A program made the position numbers and the translations under genes. Of a stretch of 33,072 nt of DNA, positions 23,505 through 31,181 are shown piece after piece. Origin of the DNA: Nitrospirota bacterium (GTDB lineage Bacteria > Nitrospirota > Nitrospiria > Nitrospirales > Nitrospiraceae); the NCBI GenBank assembly GCA_030682135.1, contig JAUXQT010000051.1, positions 1-33,072 on the forward strand, read 5' to 3'. The first letter of the stretch is position 1. Each line of letters opens with the position of its first letter. Below the pieces are notes generated by a model that saw nothing but the letters and a program-made list of their open reading frames with translations, was not told the DNA's origin and searched no databases.

Positions 23505-24761
23505 ATGGCCAAGCAGGATAAGATGGATCGACATCTCCGCTGCTCGTTTTGTGGAAAGAGCCGCGACGAAGTCCGCAAGTTGATTGCCGGGCCTACCGTC
23601 TATATTTGCGACGAATGCGTCAACCTCTGTAACGACATCATTGCCGAGGATTGGGAAGAAGCCAAAGAAGAGATTTCGTCAAAAATCAAGAAGCCGGTGG
23701 AAATTAAACACCACTTGGATCAATACGTCGTGGGACAGGAGCGGGCCAAGAAGATCCTCTCGGTGGCTGTGCATAACCACTACAAGCGAATCTCGGCTAA
23801 AGACAAAGATACTGACGAGGTCCAGCTCCAAAAGGGCAATATCCTCATGCTGGGGCCCACGGGCACTGGGAAAACATTATTGGCCCAAACCCTCGCGAAG
23901 TATCTGGACGTGCCATTTACGCTGGCCGATGCCACCACGCTGACCGAAGCAGGGTATGTCGGTGAAGATGTCGAGAACATCATCCTCAAGCTGTTGCAGG
24001 CATCGGACTACGACGTAGAGCGGGCTGAGCGAGGCATCGTCTATATCGATGAAATTGACAAGATCAGCCGGAAGAGCGACAGCCCCTCCATTACCCGCGA
24101 TGTCTCGGGCGAAGGGGTGCAACAGGCGCTGCTCAAGCTCATTGAGGGAACGGTCGCCAATGTTCCGCCTCAAGGCGGACGTAAACATCCGCACCAAGAA
24201 TTTATTCAGGTCAACACGAGCAATATCCTGTTCATCTGCGGCGGAGCGTTCGTCGGTCTCGAACAGATTATCGAGCAGCGTTTGAATCGAAAGTCGATGG
24301 GATTCGGAGCCGAGGTCCGAGGTCGAAACGAAATTCGGCTCGGTGAATTGTTCGCAAGAGTGCAGCCTGAAGATTTCCTCAAGTACGGTTTGATTCCGGA
24401 GTTTGTCGGCCGGTTGCCGGTTGTGGCCACTCTGGATGAGCTGGATGAACGAGCCCTCATTCGAATTTTGACCGAACCGAAAAACGCGCTCACGAAGCAG
24501 TACGAGAAACTGCTCTCATTCGAAAAAGTGAAGCTTAAGTTCACGGAAGGCGCCCTGGGTGCGATCGCGCGGAAGGCATTCGTTCAGAAAACGGGCGCTC
24601 GAGGATTACGCGCCATTCTCGAAGACGTGATGTTAGACGTGATGTACGACGCGCCTTCGCAGAAACAGATTAAGGAAGTCCTTATCACTGAAGATGCGAT
24701 CCTTGGTAAGCATGCTCCCATCAGAATTTTCGAGCAGGATAAGGATGCGAAAACAGCCTAA
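23505..24761 (+). CDS. clpX: ATP-dependent Clp protease unfoldase ClpX
   Basis: ClpX unfolds tagged substrates and threads them into ClpP. The 418-residue protein has the N-terminal zinc-binding domain (C13, C16, C35, C38) and an AAA+ module with Walker A GPTGTGKT (about 114-121), the pore loop GYVGEDVEN, Walker [10 protein letters not shown] and the arginine-finger region. The ClpP-docking loop (IGF-type) appears as MGFGAEV. It starts 14 bp after clpP behind a GGGGAGG site and is followed by a hairpin terminator. Confidence 0.98.
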   Translation: MAKQDKMDRHLRCSFCGKSRDEVRKLIAGPTVYICDECVNLCNDIIAEDWEEAKEEISSKIKKPVEIKHHLDQYVVGQERAKKILSVAVHNHYKRISAKDKDTDEVQLQKGNILMLGPTGTGKTLLAQTLAKYLDVPFTLADATTLTEAGYVGEDVENIILKLLQASDYDVERAERGIVYIDEIDKISRKSDSPSITRDVSGEGVQQALLKLIEGTVANVPPQGGRKHPHQEFIQVNTSNILFICGGAFVGLEQIIEQRLNRKSMGFGAEVRGRNEIRLGELFARVQPEDFLKYGLIPEFVGRLPVVATLDELDERALIRILTEPKNALTKQYEKLLSFEKVKLKFTEGALGAIARKAFVQKTGARGLRAILEDVMLDVMYDAPSQKQIKEVLITEDAILGKHAPIRIFEQDKDAKTA

Positions 24762-24820
24762 GTTATTGTAAGTCGGTCTGTTTGTTGCGTAGTCGTTTGC
24801 CCGTCGATGTATAACGCTCT

Positions 24821-24846
24821 CCAGGCCAGGATCATTCCTGGCCTGG
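24821..24846 (+). terminator. Hairpin terminator after clpX
   Basis: Arms CCAGGCCAGGA (24821-24831) and TCCTGGCCTGG (24836-24846) pair perfectly with a 4-base loop and are followed by TATTTCCCC. It lies 60 bp after the clpX stop and ends the tig-clpP-clpX unit. Confidence 0.8.
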
Positions 24847-24938
24847 TATTTCCCCTGTAAGCACCCTCTCGAATAGGCCTGCTCCCGGCCATCTTTCTCG
24901 ACCCATTTGTTGACAGGTTGATAACTTTGCGCTTTTCC

Positions 24939-24966
24939 TCGACAAGTTAGAAGGCTGCGCTATACT
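24939..24966 (+). promoter_or_regulatory. Candidate sigma-70 promoter for the PilZ-like pair
   Basis: TCGACA (24939-24944) and TATACT (24961-24966) are separated by 16 bp. The predicted start is near 24973, about 24 nt before the GTG start of the first PilZ-like gene. Confidence 0.6.
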
Positions 24967-24996
24967 TGCCTTGTCACTCTTGAACGCGGAGGACGT

Positions 24997-25515
24997 GTGA
25001 AATATCCAGTATCGTCAAGCCTTCGACACAAAGGTAAAACTCTCGACCTTGATGCGACCCGGGAAGTGATCACCCTCTTGGGTATCAACGGCGAACCGAT
25101 GGGCAATTTGTCCTGGGATTTCGTCATCGACCAGATTCTGGCCTATCGCAATCCCCCGACGAGCCGGGAAACCAGGAACGAGCCGCGAGTGGCACTTACG
25201 TTCCGCATCAAATACAAGACTCCTGAGGGCCAGCAGTTTGAAAGTCGTGCAGGCGGCATCGGCGGCGGCGGGCTCTTTATTGAAAGCCAGAGCCCTCTCC
25301 CGGTCGGTACCAAGCTCGCGCTTGAATTTTCCCTACCAGAAAAGCCATCTGAATGGTTGCCCGCAAAGGGTCTTGTCGCCTGGGTTTGCCCTAAGGCAGA
25401 TCAATATACCTTTAGTCCAGGCATGGGGGTTCGTTTTACGGAGATCAACCCCGAGATCCGCAATTTCGTGCTGGACCTGGTGAAATCTCTCCAGCCTGTC
25501 GGTCAGCCAGTCTAG
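24997..25515 (+). CDS. PilZ-like protein (first of tandem pair)
   Basis: A 172-residue cytoplasmic protein. Residues 1-50 form an N-terminal segment (SLRHKGKTLDLDATREVITLLGINGEPMGNLSWDFVIDQIL), and residues about 58-165 form a PilZ-type beta-barrel of the TIGR02266-like kind. The RxxxR motif is present (R60-NEP-R64). The second c-di-GMP motif, normally D/NxSxxG, is replaced by GGIGGGG before LFIES (about 86-97). Binding of c-di-GMP is therefore uncertain. The start is GTG with GGAGG four bases upstream, rather close. It is 52 bp before a clear paralogue of the same length. Confidence 0.83.
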   Translation: MKYPVSSSLRHKGKTLDLDATREVITLLGINGEPMGNLSWDFVIDQILAYRNPPTSRETRNEPRVALTFRIKYKTPEGQQFESRAGGIGGGGLFIESQSPLPVGTKLALEFSLPEKPSEWLPAKGLVAWVCPKADQYTFSPGMGVRFTEINPEIRNFVLDLVKSLQPVGQPV

Positions 25516-25567
25516 TGACTACCCACTTGCCATCGAATCATTCCCTGTTCAACTCAAAGGTCTGACC

Positions 25568-26086
25568 ATGAAGTTCAATGTAACGACGACCGGGGGACAC
25601 ATGGGGAAGGCCCTGGAGATGGACCCCGATCGTGAAGTGGTCTCATTATTGAGTCCGACGGGTGTCTTGCTTGGTGTTCTTCCCTGGGGAGAGATGATTG
25701 AGCAGGTTCTGGCCGGCGACGACGATGAGCGATTCGCCCATGCCCGCGCACATCCGAGAGCCCCACTCGCTTTGAAGGTCCGGTACACGACACCGGAAGG
25801 TAAACAGTTCGACAGTTTGACAGGTGGTATTGGTGCAGGCGGGCTCTTTATCGAAAGCAGTACCCCGTTGGCCCCGGGAACCGAACTGTCCGTCGAGTTT
25901 GCCCTGCCGGACCGCCCCTGGGAAAAATACCAGGCCACAGCCAAGGTCGCCTGGACCCGCAACAAGCCAGAGCGGCATCTGCTGTTTCCCGGAATGGGCG
26001 TTCAATTTACCAACATCGACGAAAAAGCCCGCAAAGAGCTGGTTGAACTTGTCGAGGCGTTGAATCGCACTCGCCTCACAACCTAG
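25568..26086 (+). CDS. PilZ-like protein (second of tandem pair)
   Basis: A 172-residue paralogue of the preceding gene, colinear over its whole length: N-terminal segment HMGKALEMDPDREVVSLLSPTGVLLGVLPWGEMIEQVL, RxxxR motif (R60-AHP-R64), then TGGIGAGGLFIES in place of the D/NxSxxG motif, and the closing LLFPGMGVQFTNI strand. The two copies share the same altered second motif, so the change predates the duplication. It may bind a different ligand or a protein partner. The stop codon abuts the palindromic repeat at 26086-26213. Confidence 0.83.
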   Translation: MKFNVTTTGGHMGKALEMDPDREVVSLLSPTGVLLGVLPWGEMIEQVLAGDDDERFAHARAHPRAPLALKVRYTTPEGKQFDSLTGGIGAGGLFIESSTPLAPGTELSVEFALPDRPWEKYQATAKVAWTRNKPERHLLFPGMGVQFTNIDEKARKELVELVEALNRTRLTT

Positions 26087-26213
26087 CAGGGTGCTGAAAA
26101 AGGCTGCCAGCGGCGTTCTCAGCTCACAAGAATCCTCAACGTACCCCGGAGGGTACGCCTCCGGTTCTTGCAAGCCTGCGGCCTTGCTGGACAGTCTTTT
26201 TGAGCATCCTGCC
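26086..26213. repeat. Palindromic interspersed repeat with 26-bp terminal inverted repeats
   Basis: The ends are inverted copies: the left begins GCAGGGTGCTGAAAAAGGCT and the right, read in reverse complement, begins GCAGGATGCTCAAAAAGACT, agreeing over about 26 bp with three mismatches and one indel. Inside lie a second hairpin, GTACCC/GGGTAC around CGGA, and CAAGAA/TTCTTG outer arms. It fills the gap between convergent genes and carries no frame of its own. It has the look of a non-autonomous REP/MITE-like element that may also end transcription both ways. Confidence 0.75.
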
Positions 26214-26286
26214 CGATATTCTCCGTTATCCCAGACATGCGAACCAGTGAAATTCTGGTCTGTCCACAACGTTTTTCCTCAGCCCG

Positions 26287-27090
26287 TTAGAGTCCTCCTC
26301 GCTTCGCCCAGTTCCTCACCCCACTGTCGGCATCCATGGCCACCGCCCTATCAAGCGCGGCCTTCGCCTCGACATCGCTGCGCATTCCCAAACGATAGGC
26401 CGCTTCTGTTCGCACCCCGGGCGAGGCGTCATTGGCCAAACGCTCTCTGAGCCAGGGAGAAACGGCTACGCCGCCCCATTCGCCCACCGCCGCTACAATT
26501 GCCTGACGCACGTCTGGGTCTGAGTCCTGTCCTGCTGCGATTAACGAAGAAACCGATTGGCTCGAGTCGATTTGCAGCAATGCTTGCGCGGCCGCTTTCC
26601 TGATCGCCGCATCCGAAGATCGCAATAAGCCAACGATTGGCTCCAGTAACTGGGGAACCGGTTCAATCTCGCCGATCGTGACAACTACCGCCTGGCGGAC
26701 TGACTGGACAGGATCCTCTAGTGTCTTTGCCAGCAGGGCGACGATTGTATCTGTGGCTGTGGGTCTGAACCGTCCCATGGCTGTCACCGCCGCTTGTCGG
26801 ACTGCTTCTTCAGGATCCAGTACAAGGGGGAAAATCGAGTCCATGGATCCTCGGTCACCGATCTTGCCAAGGGATTCAGCAGCCGTTCGCCGCATCTCTG
26901 GCCGCTCATCGTGGAGCAACCCAAGCAGGAGTGAGACGGTTCGTTCCTTCGAGGGTGGTGGCGAGTCCTGGATACAGCCGGCGAGACAGAGAAGGGTTAG
27001 GACGACCGCACAAGCTATGGTGGCAGATGTCGCACGAGAAAGCGGATCCCAGTCAGCGGGCGGGTTGGTGAAGGCTGTATTCCGGCTCAC
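26287..27090 (-). CDS. HEAT-repeat lipoprotein
   Basis: A 267-residue protein. A hydrophobic stretch (about 22-37) ends in a lipobox LAGC with C39, so it is probably an exported lipoprotein, although the 20 residues before the hydrophobic core are long and lack the usual basic start. Residues about 48-260 are HEAT repeats of about 31 residues (DERPEMRRTAAESLGKIGDRGSMDSIFPLVLD; DPEEAVRQAAVTAMGRFRPTATDTIVALLAKTL; and so on), similar to PBS-lyase HEAT repeats. Such arrays bind proteins. The start overlaps the stop of the TatA-like gene by 4 bp, so the two are translationally coupled. Partner unknown. Confidence 0.83.
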   Translation of the reverse strand: MSRNTAFTNPPADWDPLSRATSATIACAVVLTLLCLAGCIQDSPPPSKERTVSLLLGLLHDERPEMRRTAAESLGKIGDRGSMDSIFPLVLDPEEAVRQAAVTAMGRFRPTATDTIVALLAKTLEDPVQSVRQAVVVTIGEIEPVPQLLEPIVGLLRSSDAAIRKAAAQALLQIDSSQSVSSLIAAGQDSDPDVRQAIVAAVGEWGGVAVSPWLRERLANDASPGVRTEAAYRLGMRSDVEAKAALDRAVAMDADSGVRNWAKRGGL

Positions 27091-27890
27091 GCTTGTTTAG
27101 GAGGCTCTTCGTGCAAGGCCGGCATCTCTTTGGCTGCTTCGATGGATTGCTGAAATTCCTTCTGAGCAGAGTCCATCTCGGCTTGGATGGTGCGCATCTC
27201 CGGATCGACAGAATTGCGGACATCTGCGACGGCCTGCTTGAAGGTCCGCAACGCATCGCCAAGTCCCTCTCCCAAGCTTTGCATGTCCCCCGGAGAGATG
27301 CCGGCCGGTTGCGCGGCCTGGGCCTTCATGGCTGCTTGCTGTGCCTGGACGCGAGCCACGGCATCCTTGTTGACGATGGCAGAGGGACGTTTGGCCACAG
27401 GTTTTGCCTGCGCACCAGGAGGAAGAGGTGGGTACTGTGCCTTCATCATTGGAGAGGGAGCCGCCGCGCGCTCTTCCATCGTAGGAGGCTGTTGACCCTG
27501 CGCGGCTGATTGGGTGGAGGCTGACGGGGCCGACGCTGGCCGAGGAGCCTGTGGCTGGGCCGCCATGTTGTACATCAAGGCAGCGGTTGTTCCGGGAGTG
27601 AGTTCCGGTCCAGGCGTATAGGGCGCCGTCGGTTTCAGAGCAGCCGGAGCCTGTCCCTGCGCCGCCACCGGTGCAGCCTGAATGGTCGACTGGACCTGCA
27701 TCGGCTCCGGTTGCGCGACGTCGGACAACGCGGCTTCTGCTGGCGGAGGGATCTCGTTGACTTCCTTCTTGAACCCCTTCAGCGCCTTGCCGACCCCTTC
27801 CCCGATTTGGGGGAGCTTGCCTGCCCCGAAAATGATGAGGACAATGACGAGGATGATGATCAGTTCCGAGATCCCCATGGTACCAAACAT
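27087..27890 (-). CDS. TatA-like protein with long C-terminal extension
   Basis: TatA/TatB proteins form the pore-forming part of the twin-arginine translocase in the inner membrane. The N-terminus (MFGTMGISELIIILVIVLIIFGAGKLPQIGEGVGKALKGFKKEV) is a classic TatA/B helix, FGAGKLP hinge and amphipathic helix. Normal TatA is about 60-90 residues; this one is 267. Residues 50-200 are rich in Pro, Ala and Gln, and 205-260 form a helix (LGEGLGDALRTFKQAVADVRNSVDPEMRTIQAEMDSAQKEFQQSIEAAKE) resembling a repeat of the amphipathic segment. It overlaps the HEAT lipoprotein gene by 4 bp. No TatC gene is in the window. Confidence 0.88.
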   Translation of the reverse strand: MFGTMGISELIIILVIVLIIFGAGKLPQIGEGVGKALKGFKKEVNEIPPPAEAALSDVAQPEPMQVQSTIQAAPVAAQGQAPAALKPTAPYTPGPELTPGTTAALMYNMAAQPQAPRPASAPSASTQSAAQGQQPPTMEERAAAPSPMMKAQYPPLPPGAQAKPVAKRPSAIVNKDAVARVQAQQAAMKAQAAQPAGISPGDMQSLGEGLGDALRTFKQAVADVRNSVDPEMRTIQAEMDSAQKEFQQSIEAAKEMPALHEEPPKQA

Positions 27891-27993
27891 GGCGTGGTTC
27901 CTTTATCCTGTAAATCGCCGCCGACCTTGCCCCTATTGAGAATCGACGCAACTCTATAGGCCAGGAGGAGGCACTGTCAAGGAAGAGCGGGGG

Positions 27994-29193
27994 CTAGAAA
28001 ATCGGGACGATTTCGGTTTGCAACGGCAATCCAAACACCAGCGCTTCATGGTCGGAGAGGTACACATCCAATTCGCTTCTAATGCCAAACTCGCCCGGCA
28101 AATAGATCCCCGGCTCGATCGAGAAACAGGTTTTCGGCATGAGACGGCGGGTATCTTGTGTTTCCAGGCCATCGATATTGGCTCCGTTGCCATGGACCTC
28201 TTCACCGATGGAATGGCCCGTGCGGTGGACGAACTGCTCTCCGTAGCCGCCTTGTTGGATAACCTGGCGGCAGGCCGCGTCAACCTCCCAGCCGAACGGG
28301 CGACGGCCTGCAGAAGTTTCTGTCTTGGCGAAGGTCAAGGCTGCGTCCCGTCCCGCCCGGACCAAGTCGAATATTTCACGCTGCTTCGCCGGCACCGTCT
28401 TGCCGACGTAGCCGGTCCAGGTAATATCGGCGTACACCGAGCCGGCTTCCGCTCGTTTGGCCCAGAGGTCGATCAATAACAGCGCATCGCTTGTGACGTC
28501 GGCAGACCCAATCTCTGTCGGACCGTAATGAGGATCGGCGCTGTGGGCATTGACGGCAGCGATCGGTGCACTCGACGTGACCATCCCGGCATCGCGTATG
28601 CGAGACAAGATGAACTGCTGGACTCCATACTCAGTGAGACTCCGTCCTTGCGCGATCTCCTCATGCACATGACCGAACGTTTCGTCGACGATGCGACGGA
28701 GGGCCGCAGCGGCATATTGATGCGATTCGAGTTGACGGTCTGTCCAGCAGGCTTCGAACACCTGGATCAAATCCGCTGAACTGACCACCTCGACACCGTA
28801 ACTCCTGATCAATTCGATCGTGCCGGCATCCACGCGCGACACGTAGGGCACCGCATTCAGCGGAGAATATTGCATTGCGATACGAGGGCTTCCGGCGAGC
28901 AGGCGCCCGAGGATCTGCCGTTGCTGCTCCCAGGACACATAACAGTCGGTCTGTCCCGGCAAGGTATCCAGTACGTGCGGCTCGATGCGATGCAACAGTT
29001 TGACGGGAGTTCCCTGCGCGGGAATCCAGTAGTACCAGCGTCTCGTCACATGGAGGGTCGGGTCTAGCTGGAGGATGCGATAGGCGAGGGGGTCGCTGTA
29101 GCGGAAGTCATAGAAGAGCCAGCCGTCGACTCCGGCATCGCGAAGTGACTGCTGAATCTCGCCGATACGTTGCTGCAGGGCCGTGGTTATCAT
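27994..29193 (-). CDS. M24 family metallopeptidase (Xaa-Pro aminopeptidase-like)
   Basis: A 399-residue two-domain protein: a creatinase-type N-domain (about 1-150) and a pita-bread catalytic domain (about 155-399). All five metal ligands of the M24 family can be seen: Asp in LLLIDLWAK, Asp in VYADITWTG, His in HRTGHSIGEEVHG, Glu in CFSIEPGIY and Glu in GIRSELDVYL. It should be an active di-metal peptidase that removes residues before proline from peptides, but a prolidase or related role is possible. It has no signal peptide. It is separated from the TatA-like gene by about 100 bp. Confidence 0.9.
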   Translation of the reverse strand: MITTALQQRIGEIQQSLRDAGVDGWLFYDFRYSDPLAYRILQLDPTLHVTRRWYYWIPAQGTPVKLLHRIEPHVLDTLPGQTDCYVSWEQQRQILGRLLAGSPRIAMQYSPLNAVPYVSRVDAGTIELIRSYGVEVVSSADLIQVFEACWTDRQLESHQYAAAALRRIVDETFGHVHEEIAQGRSLTEYGVQQFILSRIRDAGMVTSSAPIAAVNAHSADPHYGPTEIGSADVTSDALLLIDLWAKRAEAGSVYADITWTGYVGKTVPAKQREIFDLVRAGRDAALTFAKTETSAGRRPFGWEVDAACRQVIQQGGYGEQFVHRTGHSIGEEVHGNGANIDGLETQDTRRLMPKTCFSIEPGIYLPGEFGIRSELDVYLSDHEALVFGLPLQTEIVPIF

Positions 29194-29262
29194 AGAGGCA
29201 TCATATTCGTCGGGTCAGCGAGCCGTCAATGAGGCGGCGAGGAGATCGACGATCATGGTACA

Positions 29263-29736
29263 ATGTGCCGCATGACCGTCGAGCATGGACCAGAACCTTC
29301 TCAGTTTCGTGTGACTCTGTTTGTCGGACCACAACCGGTGGAGGGAAGACCATTCACATCTTCCTGTGTCTTCAATGTCAAGAAGCGGAGCTGGAAAGGT
29401 GGAATTCAGGTTGCTGTCGAGGTCACTAACGCACAAATCGATCGGCTCCAAGCTGACGTGGGGCTTTCTCATTGGCTGGCGCAGGCCTTGAACGATCTCC
29501 CAGAGGTAGATCGTCCCGCGCAGGAGGAGCGAGCGCACGAACTGTTTATTCAAGCGGTCTGCTGGTGCAAACTCGACCTGCTGCTGCATTCTGGCATCAC
29601 GCAAGACAACCAATGTCTCGCAGATGACAGATGGATTGTTGAGGTTCGCGATACGGTGATTACACGAACGAACTTCATCACCTCGTACATTGCCACTGAG
29701 CTGGACCTCATACAGAAAGATGTCTCCGCTCCATGA
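29263..29736 (+). CDS. Hypothetical protein
   Basis: A 157-residue soluble protein I do not recognise. The first half is strand-rich (SQFRVTLFVGPQPVEGRPFTSSCVFNVKKRSWKGGIQVAVEV); the second half is mainly helical (LSHWLAQALNDLPEVDRPAQEERAHELFIQAVCWCKLDLLL) and ends with another strand-helix pair. There is no membrane segment or signal peptide. The start is uncertain: ATG codons at 29263 and 29272 both lack a close ribosome site, and a TACAAT box overlaps the first. An antisense frame over 29215-29613 looks less like a protein. Confidence 0.65.
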   Translation: MCRMTVEHGPEPSQFRVTLFVGPQPVEGRPFTSSCVFNVKKRSWKGGIQVAVEVTNAQIDRLQADVGLSHWLAQALNDLPEVDRPAQEERAHELFIQAVCWCKLDLLLHSGITQDNQCLADDRWIVEVRDTVITRTNFITSYIATELDLIQKDVSAP

Positions 29737-29764
29737 AGTTCTCTTCCTGTGTGCGGCAGGGGGT

Positions 29765-29792
29765 TTGCATTCAGTGTTGAATTTGTTATAAC
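29765..29792 (+). promoter_or_regulatory. Candidate sigma-70 promoter
   Basis: TTGCAT (29765-29770) and TATAAC (29787-29792) are separated by 16 bp, about 84 bp before the GTG start at 29876. Confidence 0.5.
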
Positions 29793-29875
29793 CCCTTTAC
29801 CATCAAATCAGAGGTGAGGGCTCCGGGGTCAACCATTACCGCTCAGCTCGCGCTGTCGAAGAAGGAGGATTTTTC

Positions 29876-30298
29876 GTGAACATCTATTCATCGTCATCCA
29901 ATCGATCCCATGCTGGTTCAAGATTCAAGCTCGTGGCCGTCGTTCTGCTCCTGGCCCTTTCCACCATCACCATGTTGCCGTCTGCCTGGAGTCAAGACAG
30001 CATGGCCCCCTCGTCGAATGCGAGCGCGGAGGGGGGGAGTGCGTCGAGTGCAGGCATGCAAGCGGCCGCTGGGTTTTCCACCCTCCTGTATCTTCCCCTG
30101 AAGGCAGCCTTCGCCATCAGCGGAGGGATCGTCGGAGGCCTTGCCTACGCGTTTTCAGGCGGGAATGAACAAGCGGCGAAGAGCATTTGGACCACGAGCC
30201 TTTATGGCACCTATATCCTGACCCCTGACCACCTCCAGGGCAATCGACCGATCCGCTTTCTGGGGGTTGCCGACACGAACGATGCCCCGGCCCAATAA
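29876..30298 (+). CDS. Small exported hypothetical protein
   Basis: A 140-residue protein with a signal peptide after a polar start (SRFKLVAVVLLLALSTITMLPSAWS, cleavage near residue 39). A Ser/Ala/Gly-rich stretch follows (about 42-62), then a hydrophobic segment with glycine (STLLYLPLKAAFAISGGIVGGLAYAFSGG, about 68-96), perhaps membrane-inserted, and a short tail with YGTYILTPDHLQGNRPIRFLG. The start is GTG with a strong AAGGAGG site. I do not recognise the family by name. The hydrolase gene follows after 15 bp, so they are probably cotranscribed. Confidence 0.75.
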   Translation: MNIYSSSSNRSHAGSRFKLVAVVLLLALSTITMLPSAWSQDSMAPSSNASAEGGSASSAGMQAAAGFSTLLYLPLKAAFAISGGIVGGLAYAFSGGNEQAAKSIWTTSLYGTYILTPDHLQGNRPIRFLGVADTNDAPAQ

Positions 30299-30313
30299 CC
30301 CATCCGCCAACCA

Positions 30314-31054
30314 ATGAAACCGATCATCGGCGTCACACCAGACTTCAATGCCGGTGATCGGAAAGAATGGGGTGGGCGCGAGCCCACCTATTTTTTACGT
30401 GCGCGCTACATTCGTGCTATCGAAGAACTGGGAGGCGTCCCGCTCGTTCTTCCCCTCCTTGCAGATCGAGCCGCGAGACGGCGCATTCTAGAACAGCTTG
30501 ACGGACTCCTCCTCACAGGAAGCGGCCCGGATTTGCCCCCGACATTGTACGGTGAGCGCCAACGTTTTCCGTTCGGCATCGTCAGTGCGCGTCGCGCAAA
30601 CTTCGAGCTGGACGTCGTGCACCTGGCCAGGAAGGCCGACCTCCCGCTGCTCGGCATCTGCGGAGGCATGCAGACAATGAACGTGGCCTGTGGCGGCAGT
30701 TTGTTTCAGGACATTGCGTCTCAGGTCGCGAAACCGCTTCAGCATCGGCAGCGGACTTCCGCGACGAATCTCAGCCACACTGTGACCGTGGCGCCAGGCA
30801 GCCTCTTACGCCGTATCGTCCGGTCGGTGTCGATGCGGGTGAACAGTTCCCACCATCAATCGGTCAAGGCCGTCGCACCTTCGCTGATCGCCAGCGCTGT
30901 GGCTCCCGATGGTATCGTGGAGGCGATCGAATCGCCGACCCAGCGCTTTTTTCTCGGCATCCAGTGGCACCCTGAATTTCTTTTCGAGCAGCATCTTCTC
31001 CACCGGCGCCTGTTCGAGGCATTTTTGCGCGCCGCCCGCCGCTCCGCATCATGA
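30314..31054 (+). CDS. Gamma-glutamyl-gamma-aminobutyrate hydrolase-like (peptidase C26) protein
   Basis: A 246-residue class I glutamine amidotransferase-like hydrolase; relatives such as PuuD cleave gamma-glutamyl amides in polyamine breakdown. The catalytic triad is complete: C116 in GICGGMQ (most relatives have GICRGMQ), H219 and E221 in GIQWHPEF. The usual GGxDxxP motif is altered to GSGPDLPP (69-76). No signal peptide. An amino-acid permease gene follows, which fits uptake and use of a gamma-glutamyl compound or amine, though that link is inference. Confidence 0.88.
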   Translation: MKPIIGVTPDFNAGDRKEWGGREPTYFLRARYIRAIEELGGVPLVLPLLADRAARRRILEQLDGLLLTGSGPDLPPTLYGERQRFPFGIVSARRANFELDVVHLARKADLPLLGICGGMQTMNVACGGSLFQDIASQVAKPLQHRQRTSATNLSHTVTVAPGSLLRRIVRSVSMRVNSSHHQSVKAVAPSLIASAVAPDGIVEAIESPTQRFFLGIQWHPEFLFEQHLLHRRLFEAFLRAARRSAS

Positions 31055-31103
31055 GCACAGAGGCGCCCGCTTCGGGCCGGACTGCGAGCCGTGCACAGAC
31101 GCC

Positions 31104-31112
31104 TGCTATACT
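31104..31112 (+). promoter_or_regulatory. Candidate extended -10 promoter for the permease
   Basis: TGCTATACT is an extended -10 box with no clear -35 element. The predicted start near 31119 is about 63 nt before the permease ATG. Confidence 0.4.
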
Positions 31113-31181
31113 TCAGCGGATATGGAACGAGAATCGTTTGACCAGCCGGCAGCCTCACCTCCTATCCGTAGGGGAGGGGCG

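Noticed and set aside
24776-24791. Sigma-54-like box after clpX
   Set aside because: It lies just before the clpX terminator, has a poor -24 element and no gene close downstream.
29215-29613. 132-codon antisense frame over the unknown gene at 29263
   Set aside because: Less protein-like composition and no start signal; the plus frame is preferred, though with limited certainty.
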